The notes beneath the pieces were generated by a model. It did no database searches, was not told the DNA's origin, and saw nothing but the letters and a program-made list of their open reading frames with translations. From positions 1 to 40,771 of the forward strand of contig JAPYUK010000015.1 in the NCBI GenBank assembly GCA_029936155.1: a stretch of DNA of 40,771 bases, written 5' to 3'. The position numbers and the translations under genes were made by a program. Shown here piece by piece: positions 1 through 9,856 of this stretch. Every line of letters starts with the position of its first letter. Position 1 is the stretch's first letter. Origin of the DNA: Dehalococcoidia bacterium. Its GTDB lineage: Bacteria; Chloroflexota; Dehalococcoidia; Lucifugimonadales; Lucifugimonadaceae.

Positions 1-314
1 GTCTTTGTGTTTAACGGCAAAGAGACGCGTGTAGTGATCTGCGATGAGCTCTGCTTTAAGACCTGAAGCACGTGAACTTGAAGTACTCGACCTTGCAGAA
101 GGTCGTGCCACTAACCGATCGATAGGCCGAGCTCCTCGAAATCAACCCGGCTTATGTAGGCAACATCATGCCTCTAATTTTCGGGAAGCCTGGATCGAAC
201 GAAGACTCCAAAATCAACCCCCGATTCGCTGCATGCCGTGAGTACTTCCGAGGGTATGGACTTAGAAAACAGGCTGATTCTAGGCCGTTCTGGGCGAATC
301 GTATCGAAGGCTCG

Positions 315-3300
315 CTACTCCCCAGTCGCCGCTGCCCCCGATAGTTGATGAGAGATTAGCTGCGCATAGAGACCATCACGCTTGAGCAACTCGAAATGAC
401 TACCTGTATCGACTACTTTCCCCTTGTCCATAACAACTATCAGATCGGCATTGACGATAGTCGAAAGTCGGTGAGCAATAACGAGAGTCGTCCTGTCCGA
501 AGCTAGCCGGTCTAAGGCTCCGCGAACCATTTGCTCGTTTACGGCGTCAAGATGCGAAGTTGCCTCATCGAGTACGAGAATCGGAGCGTCTTTGAGGAAC
601 GCCCGGCCAATTGCTACACGCTGTCGTTGACCTCCCGATAGCTGCGACCCACGTTCTCCCACCACGGTATCTAGGCCGTCTGGAAGTGATTCGACGAATT
701 CTGACAGACCTGCTGAATCAACAGCAGCAGCAAGTTGAAATTCCGTCGCATCGGGCCGAGCAATCAGAAGATTTTCACGGAGCGTGGTATTGAATAAATA
801 TGTGTCCTGCGCCACTAATGCCAAGTGTTCTCTCAGATCGGTAAGTACGTAGTCACGGAGGCTGGTACCACCTAATTTCACTTTGCCTGCCTGGGGATCC
901 CAGAATCGCATTATCAGATGAGCTGCAGTGGTCTTCCCCGCCCCAGAAGGGCCAACCAGAGCAACCGATCTGCCCTCGCCTATAGGGAATGAAACGTTGT
1001 CGAGAGCGCGGAAATTTGTGAAGTCGTAGCTGAAGTCTACTTCGCCAAGATCCACACCCGTGTTGGTTACTTCGGCACCAGCACCGTCAGTTACAGGAAC
1101 TGGTTCGAGCTGTACTGCGTAGATTCGTCGAGTCGATCCAATCGTGTCCGCCAGCAACCTGCCGACTGTAGAAATTTCCGATATTGGGAGGAACGCGGAC
1201 ATTGTAATTAGTGTCATCAGCGGCAGTAATCCAGCGTCCAACGATCCATTGGAAACGAGTGAAGCTCCCAATACAGCGACAGCCAGACCACCGAGGCCGG
1301 TTACAAGCTCGAGGTAGATTTTCTGCAGCGTTAGCTCTCGGAAAAATGGAATTCGAACGTCGACATAGTCTTGAGCGATCGACATAAATTCCGTTTTGCG
1401 AAACGGACCCATGTTGTACGCAGAAATTTCGTGGAGCCCTTGGATCGTGTCGACACTGTGAGAGTTCATCTCACCTAGCTTTTCTCGAGACCTGCCTCCT
1501 AGTCGATCAACCCTGTCTCTGGCTACCAGAGGACTGGCAACCGTAATGGCTAGGAAAGGAATGAGGATTGCTGCGAGTGGCCAGCTGTAGAAGCTGAGCG
1601 TAATCAAAACACCGAGTGGCACTGCAACTGCGACAAACGCCGGTGCAACAACATGAGCAAAAAAGTACTCAACCGTTTCAACATCTTGCGTCGCCATGCT
1701 AACCAGATCGCCAGTGCGTCTTCGAACAAGGTACGCGGGCGCGAGTTGATCCAGTTTTCTGAACAGAGCGATTCGCATCTCCGACAGAAGTCGGAAAGCT
1801 ACATCGTGCGACACCCAGGATTCGGCCCAGTGAAGAATTGCAGTTAGTGGGGCGACTATGAGGAGTAGCAGAACCAGTGTTCCACGCGGCTCCCCCGATC
1901 TCACTGCGGCGACAATGAGTCCGCTCAGCACGCCAACACTAATCAATGTTAGGAACCTAGATAGCCCCAGCACGAAACTAAGAGTCAACTCCTGCCACCA
2001 TGGAAGAATTAACCTCAGCAAAACTTTGAATGTAGCAAGCCAGCCCATGCCTTCAGCGCGGAGTATCGCGTCGGTCGGTTCCATGTTGGCGACTTCGCCA
2101 AGGTGACCGGCTGGTCGGTTGCTTGGTTCGATCAGCTCGGTGTTCGCCACACCAGTTAAAACCTGATTGAAACGTGGTGCGTCTGACTCTGCCGAAGCCT
2201 GTGTCTCCATGAGCCGTGCGTACTCGCCTTGCTTCGAGATCAGCTCGCCATGCTTGCCTGACTCGACAACTTTTCCGGCCTTTAGAACATGAATCGTGTC
2301 GGCGCTGCGGACGCTGGACAGTCGATGGGCAATTACAAGAACTGTGCGACCTACCATCAGTCGCTCAAGCGATTCCTGAATGATATGTTCATTCTCAGCG
2401 TCGACCGCTGATAGAGCCTCATCTAGCACAAGTAACGGTGCGTCTTTGAGGAGCGCTCGCGCGATAGCGATTCGCTGGAGTTGGCCACCCGAGAGTTTGA
2501 TACCCCGCTCGCCGATCAAAGTATCGTAACCGTGTGGAAGGCGGTCGATGAATTCAGCGGCGTTGGCTACCTCTGCGACCCTGCGCAAATCCTCATCAGT
2601 TGCCGTCTGATCGCCAAATCGAAGGTTCTCTGCGACAGTCCCGTGGAACAGGTAGGTATCTTGCGAAACAACAGCGATGTTCGCCCGTAGATCGTCCGGA
2701 GCAAGATCGGCTGTCGACGTACCACCCAGTTCGATCGAACCAGAGCTGGGCTCGAAGAATCTGAGTAGAAGCCGAACAATCGAAGTCTTACCGGCTCCGC
2801 TTTCACCAACTATCGCCACTGTTTCTCCTGCAGAAATCTTAAGATCAAAACCATTGAGAACCGATCTACTGCTGCCCGGATACGAGAAGTTGATGTTTTT
2901 GAATGCGACATCTGGGGTGGCAATCGTCGACTGTTTGGCAACTCGACTCTCAACAAACGACCTCGAATCGAGGAAAGTCAGGATTCCGTGTGCCGCTGAG
3001 AGACCGTTGAGCCCTTGGTGGAATAGTTGGCTCAGCTCTCGGAATGGCCTGAACAGCTCGATGCCCAACATCAGAATGATCAGCAGTTCCTCAAACTCCA
3101 TCGCACCGGCGTCGACCCTGTCCGACCCAACTATCAGCAACACCGCAGCCCCGATCGCTACCCCGGCAATAGTTACACCGAGCGATCCAGCGTTGGTTGC
3201 CAGAACCCACATTGTCGATTTGAATACAGCGTGCGCCTTGTCTGCCAGTACTTGAGCCTTTGCGTCGCTCTGGCCGAATGACTTAAGCGTGAACAGACCC

Positions 3301-3908
3301 TGCACGGAATCCAAAAACTCAGCTGCAAAATCTCCGTAGACCCTGCGACGTCGCTCCGAAGACTTCTTGTTCCAGCGGTGAAACATGGCCGGGGCGAATA
3401 TTGTGAGTACCGAAAATCCCAGTGCGATCAGTGCCATCGGTACGTCGAGATATGCCAGGTATATGAAGATGCCTATAGGGGTCAGAATGGCTGTGAAAAG
3501 TTGGGGGAGGTACTGACCGAAAAACGTTTCGAGTTGCTCCACGCCATCGACAACCGATAGCAGGGCATCGCCTGTTCGCTGCTGCCCGAAGTAGGACGGT
3601 CCCAGTTTTGTTATCTGGTCGTGCAGGGTCCCACGCAACTTGAGCTGTATCGCCGCCGCTGTTTTATGAGCGACCATCTCTTTCTGATACTGGAGCACAC
3701 CACGCAGGAATACTGATGCGGCAGCACCAGCGATAAGAGGAACCAGGTTTTCTATTGATTCACCCTGAAGAATTTCACCCAGCAAAATTCCGAGCAGCAC
3801 AAGTCGGGCAATCCCGGCAGCTGCGGTTAGCAACCCGTAAATAACCGCAATAGCTATGCGCAGGCGCGCACCGCGGGTCATAGCCCAGAGGCGAAGATCG
3901 AAATACAT
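315..3908 (-). CDS. Fused double-half ABC exporter (TMD-NBD-TMD-NBD; CydDC/MsbA-like)
   Basis: 1197-aa ORF; two Walker A motifs (GESGAGKTS, GPSGAGKTT), two LSGGQ signatures (LSGGQLQR, LSGGQRQR), two Walker B/D-loop segments (LLVLDEALSAVD, ILVLDEATSHLD), each preceded by a hydrophobic TM domain. Confidence 0.95.
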   Translation of the reverse strand: MYFDLRLWAMTRGARLRIAIAVIYGLLTAAAGIARLVLLGILLGEILQGESIENLVPLIAGAAASVFLRGVLQYQKEMVAHKTAAAIQLKLRGTLHDQITKLGPSYFGQQRTGDALLSVVDGVEQLETFFGQYLPQLFTAILTPIGIFIYLAYLDVPMALIALGFSVLTIFAPAMFHRWNKKSSERRRRVYGDFAAEFLDSVQGLFTLKSFGQSDAKAQVLADKAHAVFKSTMWVLATNAGSLGVTIAGVAIGAAVLLIVGSDRVDAGAMEFEELLIILMLGIELFRPFRELSQLFHQGLNGLSAAHGILTFLDSRSFVESRVAKQSTIATPDVAFKNINFSYPGSSRSVLNGFDLKISAGETVAIVGESGAGKTSIVRLLLRFFEPSSGSIELGGTSTADLAPDDLRANIAVVSQDTYLFHGTVAENLRFGDQTATDEDLRRVAEVANAAEFIDRLPHGYDTLIGERGIKLSGGQLQRIAIARALLKDAPLLVLDEALSAVDAENEHIIQESLERLMVGRTVLVIAHRLSSVRSADTIHVLKAGKVVESGKHGELISKQGEYARLMETQASAESDAPRFNQVLTGVANTELIEPSNRPAGHLGEVANMEPTDAILRAEGMGWLATFKVLLRLILPWWQELTLSFVLGLSRFLTLISVGVLSGLIVAAVRSGEPRGTLVLLLLIVAPLTAILHWAESWVSHDVAFRLLSEMRIALFRKLDQLAPAYLVRRRTGDLVSMATQDVETVEYFFAHVVAPAFVAVAVPLGVLITLSFYSWPLAAILIPFLAITVASPLVARDRVDRLGGRSREKLGEMNSHSVDTIQGLHEISAYNMGPFRKTEFMSIAQDYVDVRIPFFRELTLQKIYLELVTGLGGLAVAVLGASLVSNGSLDAGLLPLMTLITMSAFLPISEISTVGRLLADTIGSTRRIYAVQLEPVPVTDGAGAEVTNTGVDLGEVDFSYDFTNFRALDNVSFPIGEGRSVALVGPSGAGKTTAAHLIMRFWDPQAGKVKLGGTSLRDYVLTDLREHLALVAQDTYLFNTTLRENLLIARPDATEFQLAAAVDSAGLSEFVESLPDGLDTVVGERGSQLSGGQRQRVAIGRAFLKDAPILVLDEATSHLDAVNEQMVRGALDRLASDRTTLVIAHRLSTIVNADLIVVMDKGKVVDTGSHFELLKRDGLYAQLISHQLSGAAATGE

Positions 3909-4176
3909 CGGGCGTCATTATGGCAGAGGGTTGTCAGGAATGAATCAACTTCCCCGCAGCTTTTTACCAAAGAGCAAATCACGCCGCATTTTTGTACAAC
4001 CAAAACCTGATAGGCAGTGAGCAAATTGGCCTTCATTCTGATTGGCGTAGCGATGCTCTATCGGCAATTTTCAGCACAGGCGGTCGCTCGGTCGATGATC
4101 AGGATGCTACCCTGCTCGAACTTGGAATCTTGTTAGCAAGATTAGCCAAGGTTCAGTTCGAAATCGGGGAACATTT

Positions 4177-5172
4177 GTGAAAGTCTTATTCATTGGTGGT
4201 ACTGGCAAAATCAGCTCGGCATGTACAGCCTTGGCAGTTGAGCGCGGGCATGACCTGTACCTGCTTAATCGTGGGCAAACTGATCGGCCGATTCCTGAAG
4301 GGACGACGATTCTCAACGGAGACATCTACGATCCTGAGTCAGCCAGAGCAGCAATTGGTGATCACACGTTCGATGTCGTGGTGAACTTTATCGCCTTTAC
4401 CGCCGAGCATATCGAGTTTGATCTCGCGCTTTTCCGAGATCGAACGGCTCAATACATCTTCATCAGTTCCGCATCGGCATATCAGTCACCTCCGGTAAAC
4501 CTGCCCGTGACTGAGTCGACTCCACTCGACAACCCGTATTGGAAATATTCGCAAGACAAGATCGCCTGTGAAGAACGACTCATGCAGGCTTATCGAGAAG
4601 AAAAATTTCCGATGACTATCGTGCGACCCTCGCACACCTACGATAAAACCATGCTGCCATTCCAGGGCGGCTGGAACGTGATCGATCGATTGCGCAAAGG
4701 TAAAAAAGTAATCGTTCACGGCGACGGATCATCGATCTGGGTGCTCACACACCATGCCGATTTCGCTAAAGGTTTCGTTGGATTGATTGGCAACAATCGA
4801 GCGATCGGAGAAGCATTCCACATAACCTCGAACGAACTGCTCACGTGGAATCAGATCCATGAAATCGCAGCCCGAGCCGCCGGTGCGCCCAAGCCGCAAA
4901 TAGTTCATGTGCCGTCCGATTTGATCAACGTATTCGACCCAAACTGGGGTGTTGGGCTGCTCGGTGACAAGGCCGTTAGTATGATTTTCGACAACACTAA
5001 AATCAAGCGCATATCGCCTGATTTCACAGGTACTATCTCGTATGAACGAGGCGCGCAGGAAGTGATCAACTGGTTCGATGAAGACCCGGCGCGCCAGATA
5101 GTCGACGAAGAGTTCGATCAGCTCACCGACCGCATCATTGCAGCGTATGAACGAGTGTTCGAAGAAATTTAA
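4177..5172 (+). CDS. NAD-dependent epimerase/dehydratase (extended SDR)
   Basis: N-terminal Rossmann motif MKVLFIGGTGKISSACT, YWKYSQDKIACEE active-site-like segment; GTG start. Confidence 0.88.
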   Translation: MKVLFIGGTGKISSACTALAVERGHDLYLLNRGQTDRPIPEGTTILNGDIYDPESARAAIGDHTFDVVVNFIAFTAEHIEFDLALFRDRTAQYIFISSASAYQSPPVNLPVTESTPLDNPYWKYSQDKIACEERLMQAYREEKFPMTIVRPSHTYDKTMLPFQGGWNVIDRLRKGKKVIVHGDGSSIWVLTHHADFAKGFVGLIGNNRAIGEAFHITSNELLTWNQIHEIAARAAGAPKPQIVHVPSDLINVFDPNWGVGLLGDKAVSMIFDNTKIKRISPDFTGTISYERGAQEVINWFDEDPARQIVDEEFDQLTDRIIAAYERVFEEI

Positions 5173-5202
5173 CTTGAAACCAACCCGCCAGGAGGCGAAC
5201 GA

Positions 5203-6120
5203 ATGACTGCCCACCCTCTGCCAACCCGTGCAGAAATTGATTCCTACCTGAGGGATCGGAACAATTGGGGCAGGTGGGGTGACGCGGGGGCAGCCGGTGC
5301 GATGAACTTGATCGACGATGCCAAACGGATCAAAGCGGCCTCACTCGTGAAGAGCGGTCGTAACGTCTCGCTGAGTCGACCATTTCCGGTTGAGCCTTCG
5401 GCTGAAAACCCCAACCCAGCCATTCAACACCTAATGAAGAATGAGCGAGCACCGGGCGGCGGATCGGCGACCGACTACTACGGCATCGCCTACCACGGAA
5501 CCTCGACAACACACATCGACGCGTTGTGCCACGTGTGGGACGAAAACGGTGGATGGGACGGTCGTGATCCCGGGGAGAATATTCGTTTCAGTGGGGTGCA
5601 GTACGGAACCGTCGATGAGTGGTCGGACGGCATATTGACACGCGGCGTTTTACTGGATGTTGTGAAGCATAGAGGTGGAGCGCACGTAACGATGGACACC
5701 CCGGTCCACGGCTGGGAGTTGGAAGAAATCGCCGAAGCGCAGGGTGTGAAGCTCGAACCCGGAGATGCAGTGTGCATCTACAGCGGTCGTGAAAAGTTTG
5801 CCGAGGCAAATGGAGGAGTTTGGACACGAGGCGCAGAGCGTCCGGGTCTGCACGCTTCGTGCTTGCCGTTCATTCGCGACAACGATGCCTCACTGATCGT
5901 ATGGGACATGATGGATGCCGCTCCAAACGAGTACAACGTGCCGTGGCCGGTTCACGGCGTCATATTCGCCTACGGGGTCTCGCTGGTCGACAACGCTTTG
6001 CTGGAACCGTTGGCGGACGTGTGCGTCGAAGAAGGCCGGTACGAGTTCATGTTGACGGTCAACCCGCTGAACGTTGTTGGAGGCACTGGCTCGCCTGCGA
6101 ATCCGATCGCAGTCTTTTAG
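5203..6120 (+). CDS. Cyclase family protein (kynurenine formamidase-like fold)
   Basis: HGTSTTHIDALCHVW metal-binding motif, GDAVCIYSGR; AGGAGG RBS upstream of ATG. Confidence 0.88.
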   Translation: MTAHPLPTRAEIDSYLRDRNNWGRWGDAGAAGAMNLIDDAKRIKAASLVKSGRNVSLSRPFPVEPSAENPNPAIQHLMKNERAPGGGSATDYYGIAYHGTSTTHIDALCHVWDENGGWDGRDPGENIRFSGVQYGTVDEWSDGILTRGVLLDVVKHRGGAHVTMDTPVHGWELEEIAEAQGVKLEPGDAVCIYSGREKFAEANGGVWTRGAERPGLHASCLPFIRDNDASLIVWDMMDAAPNEYNVPWPVHGVIFAYGVSLVDNALLEPLADVCVEEGRYEFMLTVNPLNVVGGTGSPANPIAVF

Positions 6121-6204
6121 AGACTGCGTAGCGTTTGAAAGGTAGATTGGGGGTTGGTGTAGCTCTCAAAATTCGTCAACTCCACTACGCCCATTAAACC
6201 GACC

Positions 6205-7335
6205 TTACTCAGCGCAAAGAGCTGCGGCGGCAATGTTCCCACAGGCCTTCAGGGTCGCTGCTTCCAGACTATGCAGGCCGTTCGTAAGCAGAACGAAAAT
6301 AATGCCTGATGCGGGATCGGCCCAAGTCACCGTACCAGTGGCGCCGTAGTGACCGAACGCACCCGCTGGTACAGCCGATCCGTATGCCCAGTCTGAAGCT
6401 AATCGCTGAATGCGCCAACCGAGACCCCAACCGTCACGCAAACGAATCTCATCAGTCATTAATGGCTGTGCCGCCGTGTAGTCACTCAATAGCATCCGCA
6501 CTGTTCCTGGCTCGAACACTTTTTGTCCTGACGACGAAACACCATGGTTCAACATGATTTGCATTAGACGTCCAATGTCGGCCGTCGTCGTGTGCACACC
6601 GCCCCATGGCGATCCGATGTTCCGCCAGTAAAGGCTGTTGTGGTTCCAATTATTGGTGTCTTCCGAATTCTCGGTTTCGTATCCGCCTGATCGCCAGGCT
6701 AAGTTGGTCATATTGGTTTTAGCGGCAACGGTTCGCGATTCGAATTCTGGGCGCCAGCCGAGATGACTCGATTCCATTCCAGCCGGTTCGAAAATTTCTG
6801 TCGATAGGAACTCTCTAAACGGCACACCAGTCACCCTTTCCGCGACCTCAGCGAGCATGAGTATTCCCGAACTCTGGTACAGAACGTCTGTGCCCGGCGG
6901 GAACAGTAATTCGGTCTGGCAAGCTGCCGCAACGAACTCGCTGAGCGGAGCATTTCGCTTCCTCAGTTCGATATTCCCGGGCACCATGTCGGGTAGTCCG
7001 CTGGAATGAGTGAGGCAGTGCATCAGGGTTACAGCTTCTTTTCCGTTCTTTGCAAACTCGGGGACGAATTTTGCGACCGGATCTTCAGCGTCAACAAGTC
7101 CTTGTTCGATGAGCTTCACAAATGCACTCGTGACCATTGGCTTGCTGATCGAAGCTACGTGAAATATCGATCCAGTGTTGACCGGCTGCGAGTTGAGATC
7201 GAACTCGCTCGTTCCGCCAGCCCAATCGAGCAGCAGGTCGCCTGTTTTCTCGATCCTCACCGCGGCAGCGCTCATCGCTCCGGCATTTATTCGGTCCTCA
7301 AGCCGATGAATAATAAGGTCTTGAAAGTCGCTCAT
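6205..7335 (-). CDS. Serine hydrolase, class C beta-lactamase/esterase fold
   Basis: SISKPM (SxxK), YQSSG segment, HYGATG; ATG at 7335 has GGAG upstream, preferred over the longer ORF start at 7392. Confidence 0.88.
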   Translation of the reverse strand: MSDFQDLIIHRLEDRINAGAMSAAAVRIEKTGDLLLDWAGGTSEFDLNSQPVNTGSIFHVASISKPMVTSAFVKLIEQGLVDAEDPVAKFVPEFAKNGKEAVTLMHCLTHSSGLPDMVPGNIELRKRNAPLSEFVAAACQTELLFPPGTDVLYQSSGILMLAEVAERVTGVPFREFLSTEIFEPAGMESSHLGWRPEFESRTVAAKTNMTNLAWRSGGYETENSEDTNNWNHNSLYWRNIGSPWGGVHTTTADIGRLMQIMLNHGVSSSGQKVFEPGTVRMLLSDYTAAQPLMTDEIRLRDGWGLGWRIQRLASDWAYGSAVPAGAFGHYGATGTVTWADPASGIIFVLLTNGLHSLEAATLKACGNIAAAALCAE

Positions 7336-7407
7336 CGTTACTCCGAAATGAATTGATTGATAGGATCGGGCGAACCCTATCAGCGGCGACAAGTGATCGA
7401 AAGTTAG

Positions 7408-8220
7408 TTGATGCCCCCAGCGCCATTGCTCCTCCTACCACCATCCGAAGGCAAAGCCTCGGGCGGCGAAGGCTTGATGCTCGACTTTGAAGCGCTTTCT
7501 TTTGCTGGACTCAACGCAACAAGAGCGCTGATGGCGAAGTCACTTGATCAGCTCAGCGGGAAGCCCCGGGTGGCGCAAAAAACGCTTGGCGTGAAGGGTG
7601 TGGCACTGGAAAAAGCACGAACTGACAACGCCTCGCTGCTAGATTCGCCAACTATGCCCGCCATCGAGCGCTACACGGGTGTGATGTACGACGCGATCGA
7701 TTACAAATCGCTCGATGAATCGGCCAAGACTTGCTTTGGCGAAAGCACGATCATCATGTCCGGATTGTTCGGGATGGTTCGCCCTTACGACATGATTCCG
7801 ACATACAAACTCAAGATGGGGGCACGGCTACGACGTAAGAAAGCGTGCTCGGCGATCTGGAAACCGCTGATTTCAAAAACACTGAAATCTACCGCTGAAA
7901 ACGGCGTTATTTGGGATCTTCTGCCGAACGAGCACAGTGCGGCATGGGATCCATCCGCTGTCACCTACGACGTTCGGTACACGGTCAAATTCCTCGAACT
8001 AGGCAGTGATGGCCAGATGAGAACCATAAACCACTGGTCGAAATTACTGAAAGGCGCACTGATACGCCACATTGTCTCCAATCCCGATGCCGCTGGATCG
8101 TCTGATTCAGCACTCGATCTGCTTACAGAGTTCTCTCATCCCGAGGGATACCAGTTCGACGGTGACATGACTTCCGAAGTCGATGGAGCTACCGCCCTAG
8201 TTTTTCTAAAGCGTGGATGA
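7408..8220 (+). CDS. yaaA: YaaA family protein (peroxide stress protein, UPF0246/DUF328)
   Basis: N-terminal LLLLPPSEGKASGG hallmark, DLLPNEHSAAW segment. Confidence 0.85.
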   Translation: MMPPAPLLLLPPSEGKASGGEGLMLDFEALSFAGLNATRALMAKSLDQLSGKPRVAQKTLGVKGVALEKARTDNASLLDSPTMPAIERYTGVMYDAIDYKSLDESAKTCFGESTIIMSGLFGMVRPYDMIPTYKLKMGARLRRKKACSAIWKPLISKTLKSTAENGVIWDLLPNEHSAAWDPSAVTYDVRYTVKFLELGSDGQMRTINHWSKLLKGALIRHIVSNPDAAGSSDSALDLLTEFSHPEGYQFDGDMTSEVDGATALVFLKRG

Positions 8221-8253
8221 TCGAATGCACCCAGTAAACCAATGGAGTAAATC

Positions 8254-9189
8254 TTGACGATTGTGAACACGGTTCTTGGCCCAAAAGATTCGTCGGAGCT
8301 CGGCTTCACGCTTTCGCACGAACACATCCTGCTGTCGTCGGCTGGCATACAGGACACGTTCCCAGAGTTCATCCCTCGCGAGTTCGCAATCGAAGAAGGG
8401 ATTCGTCAACTAGCAGAGGCGAAGGCTGAGGGCGTGGATACGGTCATCGACCTGTCGACGATGGATCTCGGAAGAGATGTGCGCGTTATTGAAGCTGTTG
8501 CCAAGGGCAGCGGGGTGAACGTTGTGGTTGCCACGGGCACGTGGCGTGATGTGCCTCGGTCGTTTGCTGAAGCAGATCCCGAAGAAATCGCTCCTCTCTA
8601 CATCCGCGAGATCGAAGTCGGTATTCAGGAGACCGGAATCAAGGCGGGTGTCATCAAGGTGGCGAATGAACCCGAAGTCAGCACCGCAGGCGAGATAATT
8701 CTGCGCGCAGCCGCGAAAGCCGGTATAGCGACCGGAACTCCTATCTACACCCACACCCTCGCAACAAATCGCATTGGTGAACGGCAGGTCGAGATATTCG
8801 AAGATGAGGGCGTCGACCTCAATCGAGTTTGCATCGGTCACAGCAACGATTCGGCCGATATGGGATACCTAACCGGTCTGCTAGATAGAGGTGCTTGGTT
8901 GGGCCTTGATCGATATCCGGGTCGCGAAGTGACCTGGCAAGAGCGTACTGAAGTGCTATGGAAGCTGATACAGGCTGGATACGGTAAGAGATTGATGTTG
9001 AGTCACGACTGGAGTGTCGCCTCGACAATGATGTCGAAAGAGCGTCTGGCGGCGCGCCCGCTTACCAACCCCGATAACTATCTGTTTATTACCCGAAATG
9101 TGCTTCCCATGCTGCTGGAGCTGGGCGCATCGCAGAGCCATATAGACGACCTGATGATCAATAACCCGCGCGGATTCTGGGAAAGCTAG
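8254..9189 (+). CDS. Phosphotriesterase/aryldialkylphosphatase family amidohydrolase
   Basis: TTG start; GFTLSHEHILL, VCIGHSNDSADMGYL, LSHDWSV motifs typical of the PTE family. Confidence 0.9.
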   Translation: MTIVNTVLGPKDSSELGFTLSHEHILLSSAGIQDTFPEFIPREFAIEEGIRQLAEAKAEGVDTVIDLSTMDLGRDVRVIEAVAKGSGVNVVVATGTWRDVPRSFAEADPEEIAPLYIREIEVGIQETGIKAGVIKVANEPEVSTAGEIILRAAAKAGIATGTPIYTHTLATNRIGERQVEIFEDEGVDLNRVCIGHSNDSADMGYLTGLLDRGAWLGLDRYPGREVTWQERTEVLWKLIQAGYGKRLMLSHDWSVASTMMSKERLAARPLTNPDNYLFITRNVLPMLLELGASQSHIDDLMINNPRGFWES

Positions 9190-9204
9190 GACAGGGCACC
9201 AAGT

Positions 9205-9435
9205 CTAGTTGGCAAGTGCGAAATCGATCACCCAAACATCGATCTGCGCAAGCTCGTCTGAACTTCCGTTTTGTGGGTATCGGCGAACGACTGGACGAAA
9301 TCCATTGGGGGTTTCGAATCCTTCAGAATTCACATCAGCGTTCGATATGTCACCAAGTTTTTCCTATCGGACGTTTTTGATTCCGGCTACAGCGAACGAT
9401 TCAGAAAAGCAACTCGTCTTGAACTGGTGAGTTAA
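9205..9435 (-). pseudogene. ASCH-domain protein remnant (C-terminal half, one internal TAG)
   Basis: Minus-strand reading GLTHQFKTSCFSESFAVAGIKNVR*EKLGDISNADVNSEGFETPNGFRPVVRRYPQNGSSDELAQIDVWVIDFALAN*; matches ASCH C-terminal pattern (ItdVr..xLGDis..Da..EGF.s...F...VwVi.F); no start/N-terminus. Confidence 0.6.
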
Positions 9436-9693
9436 ACCTACATTCCAGATTCTATTCCCATCGATAATCCCAGCAAGGCGACCGATCTACTCGACCCTAC
9501 TGATGAGATGCTGGTCTATTGCTACGACCCAAACTGTCCCGCAAGCAAATATGCGTACCCCCTGCTGACCACGAACGACTTCGAGAATGTCCGTCGTTAC
9601 GTGGGCGGGATACTCGATTGGGAAGAGGCAGGATTGCCCGTCGAAGGCGCATGGTTCGAGTCAGGAACTCCTGCACCCGAAGCAACGAAATAA
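9436..9693 (+). pseudogene. Rhodanese-domain remnant (N-terminus missing)
   Basis: Frame reads TYIPDSIPIDNPSKATDLLDPTDEMLVYCYDPNCPASKYAYPLLTTNDFENVRRYVGGILDWEEAGLPVEGAWFESGTPAPEATK*; typical rhodanese C-terminal half (YC....C..S..A..L....F.NV....GG...W..AGLPVEG); TAA immediately upstream at 9433-9435. Confidence 0.7.
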
Positions 9694-9721
9694 GTGTTTC
9701 GTCCCTGAAGTTCTGTCAAAC

Positions 9722-9747
9722 CCGATTCAAAATAAGTCGGCTTTTTT
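9722..9747 (+). terminator. Putative intrinsic terminator after rhodanese remnant
   Basis: CCGATT...AAgTCGG stem followed by CTTTTTT. Confidence 0.5.
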
Positions 9748-9856
9748 CATTTAATCCTGATTTCTGTGACCTGCCGCGCACGCTAACATGCAATTTGCCT
9801 CGGAGACTTCGAAACGTCGGAATCCAGCAACGCAAACGAAAAGGTGATCGTCAGAT

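Noticed and set aside
2677-3255. 192-aa plus-strand ORF inside the ABC transporter gene
   Set aside because: Antisense shadow of the NBD/TMD region; low-complexity composition.
315-3908. Fused ABC exporter as an assembly artefact of two genes
   Set aside because: The frame is continuous through the linker and fused TMD-NBD-TMD-NBD exporters are known; treated as a genuine single CDS.
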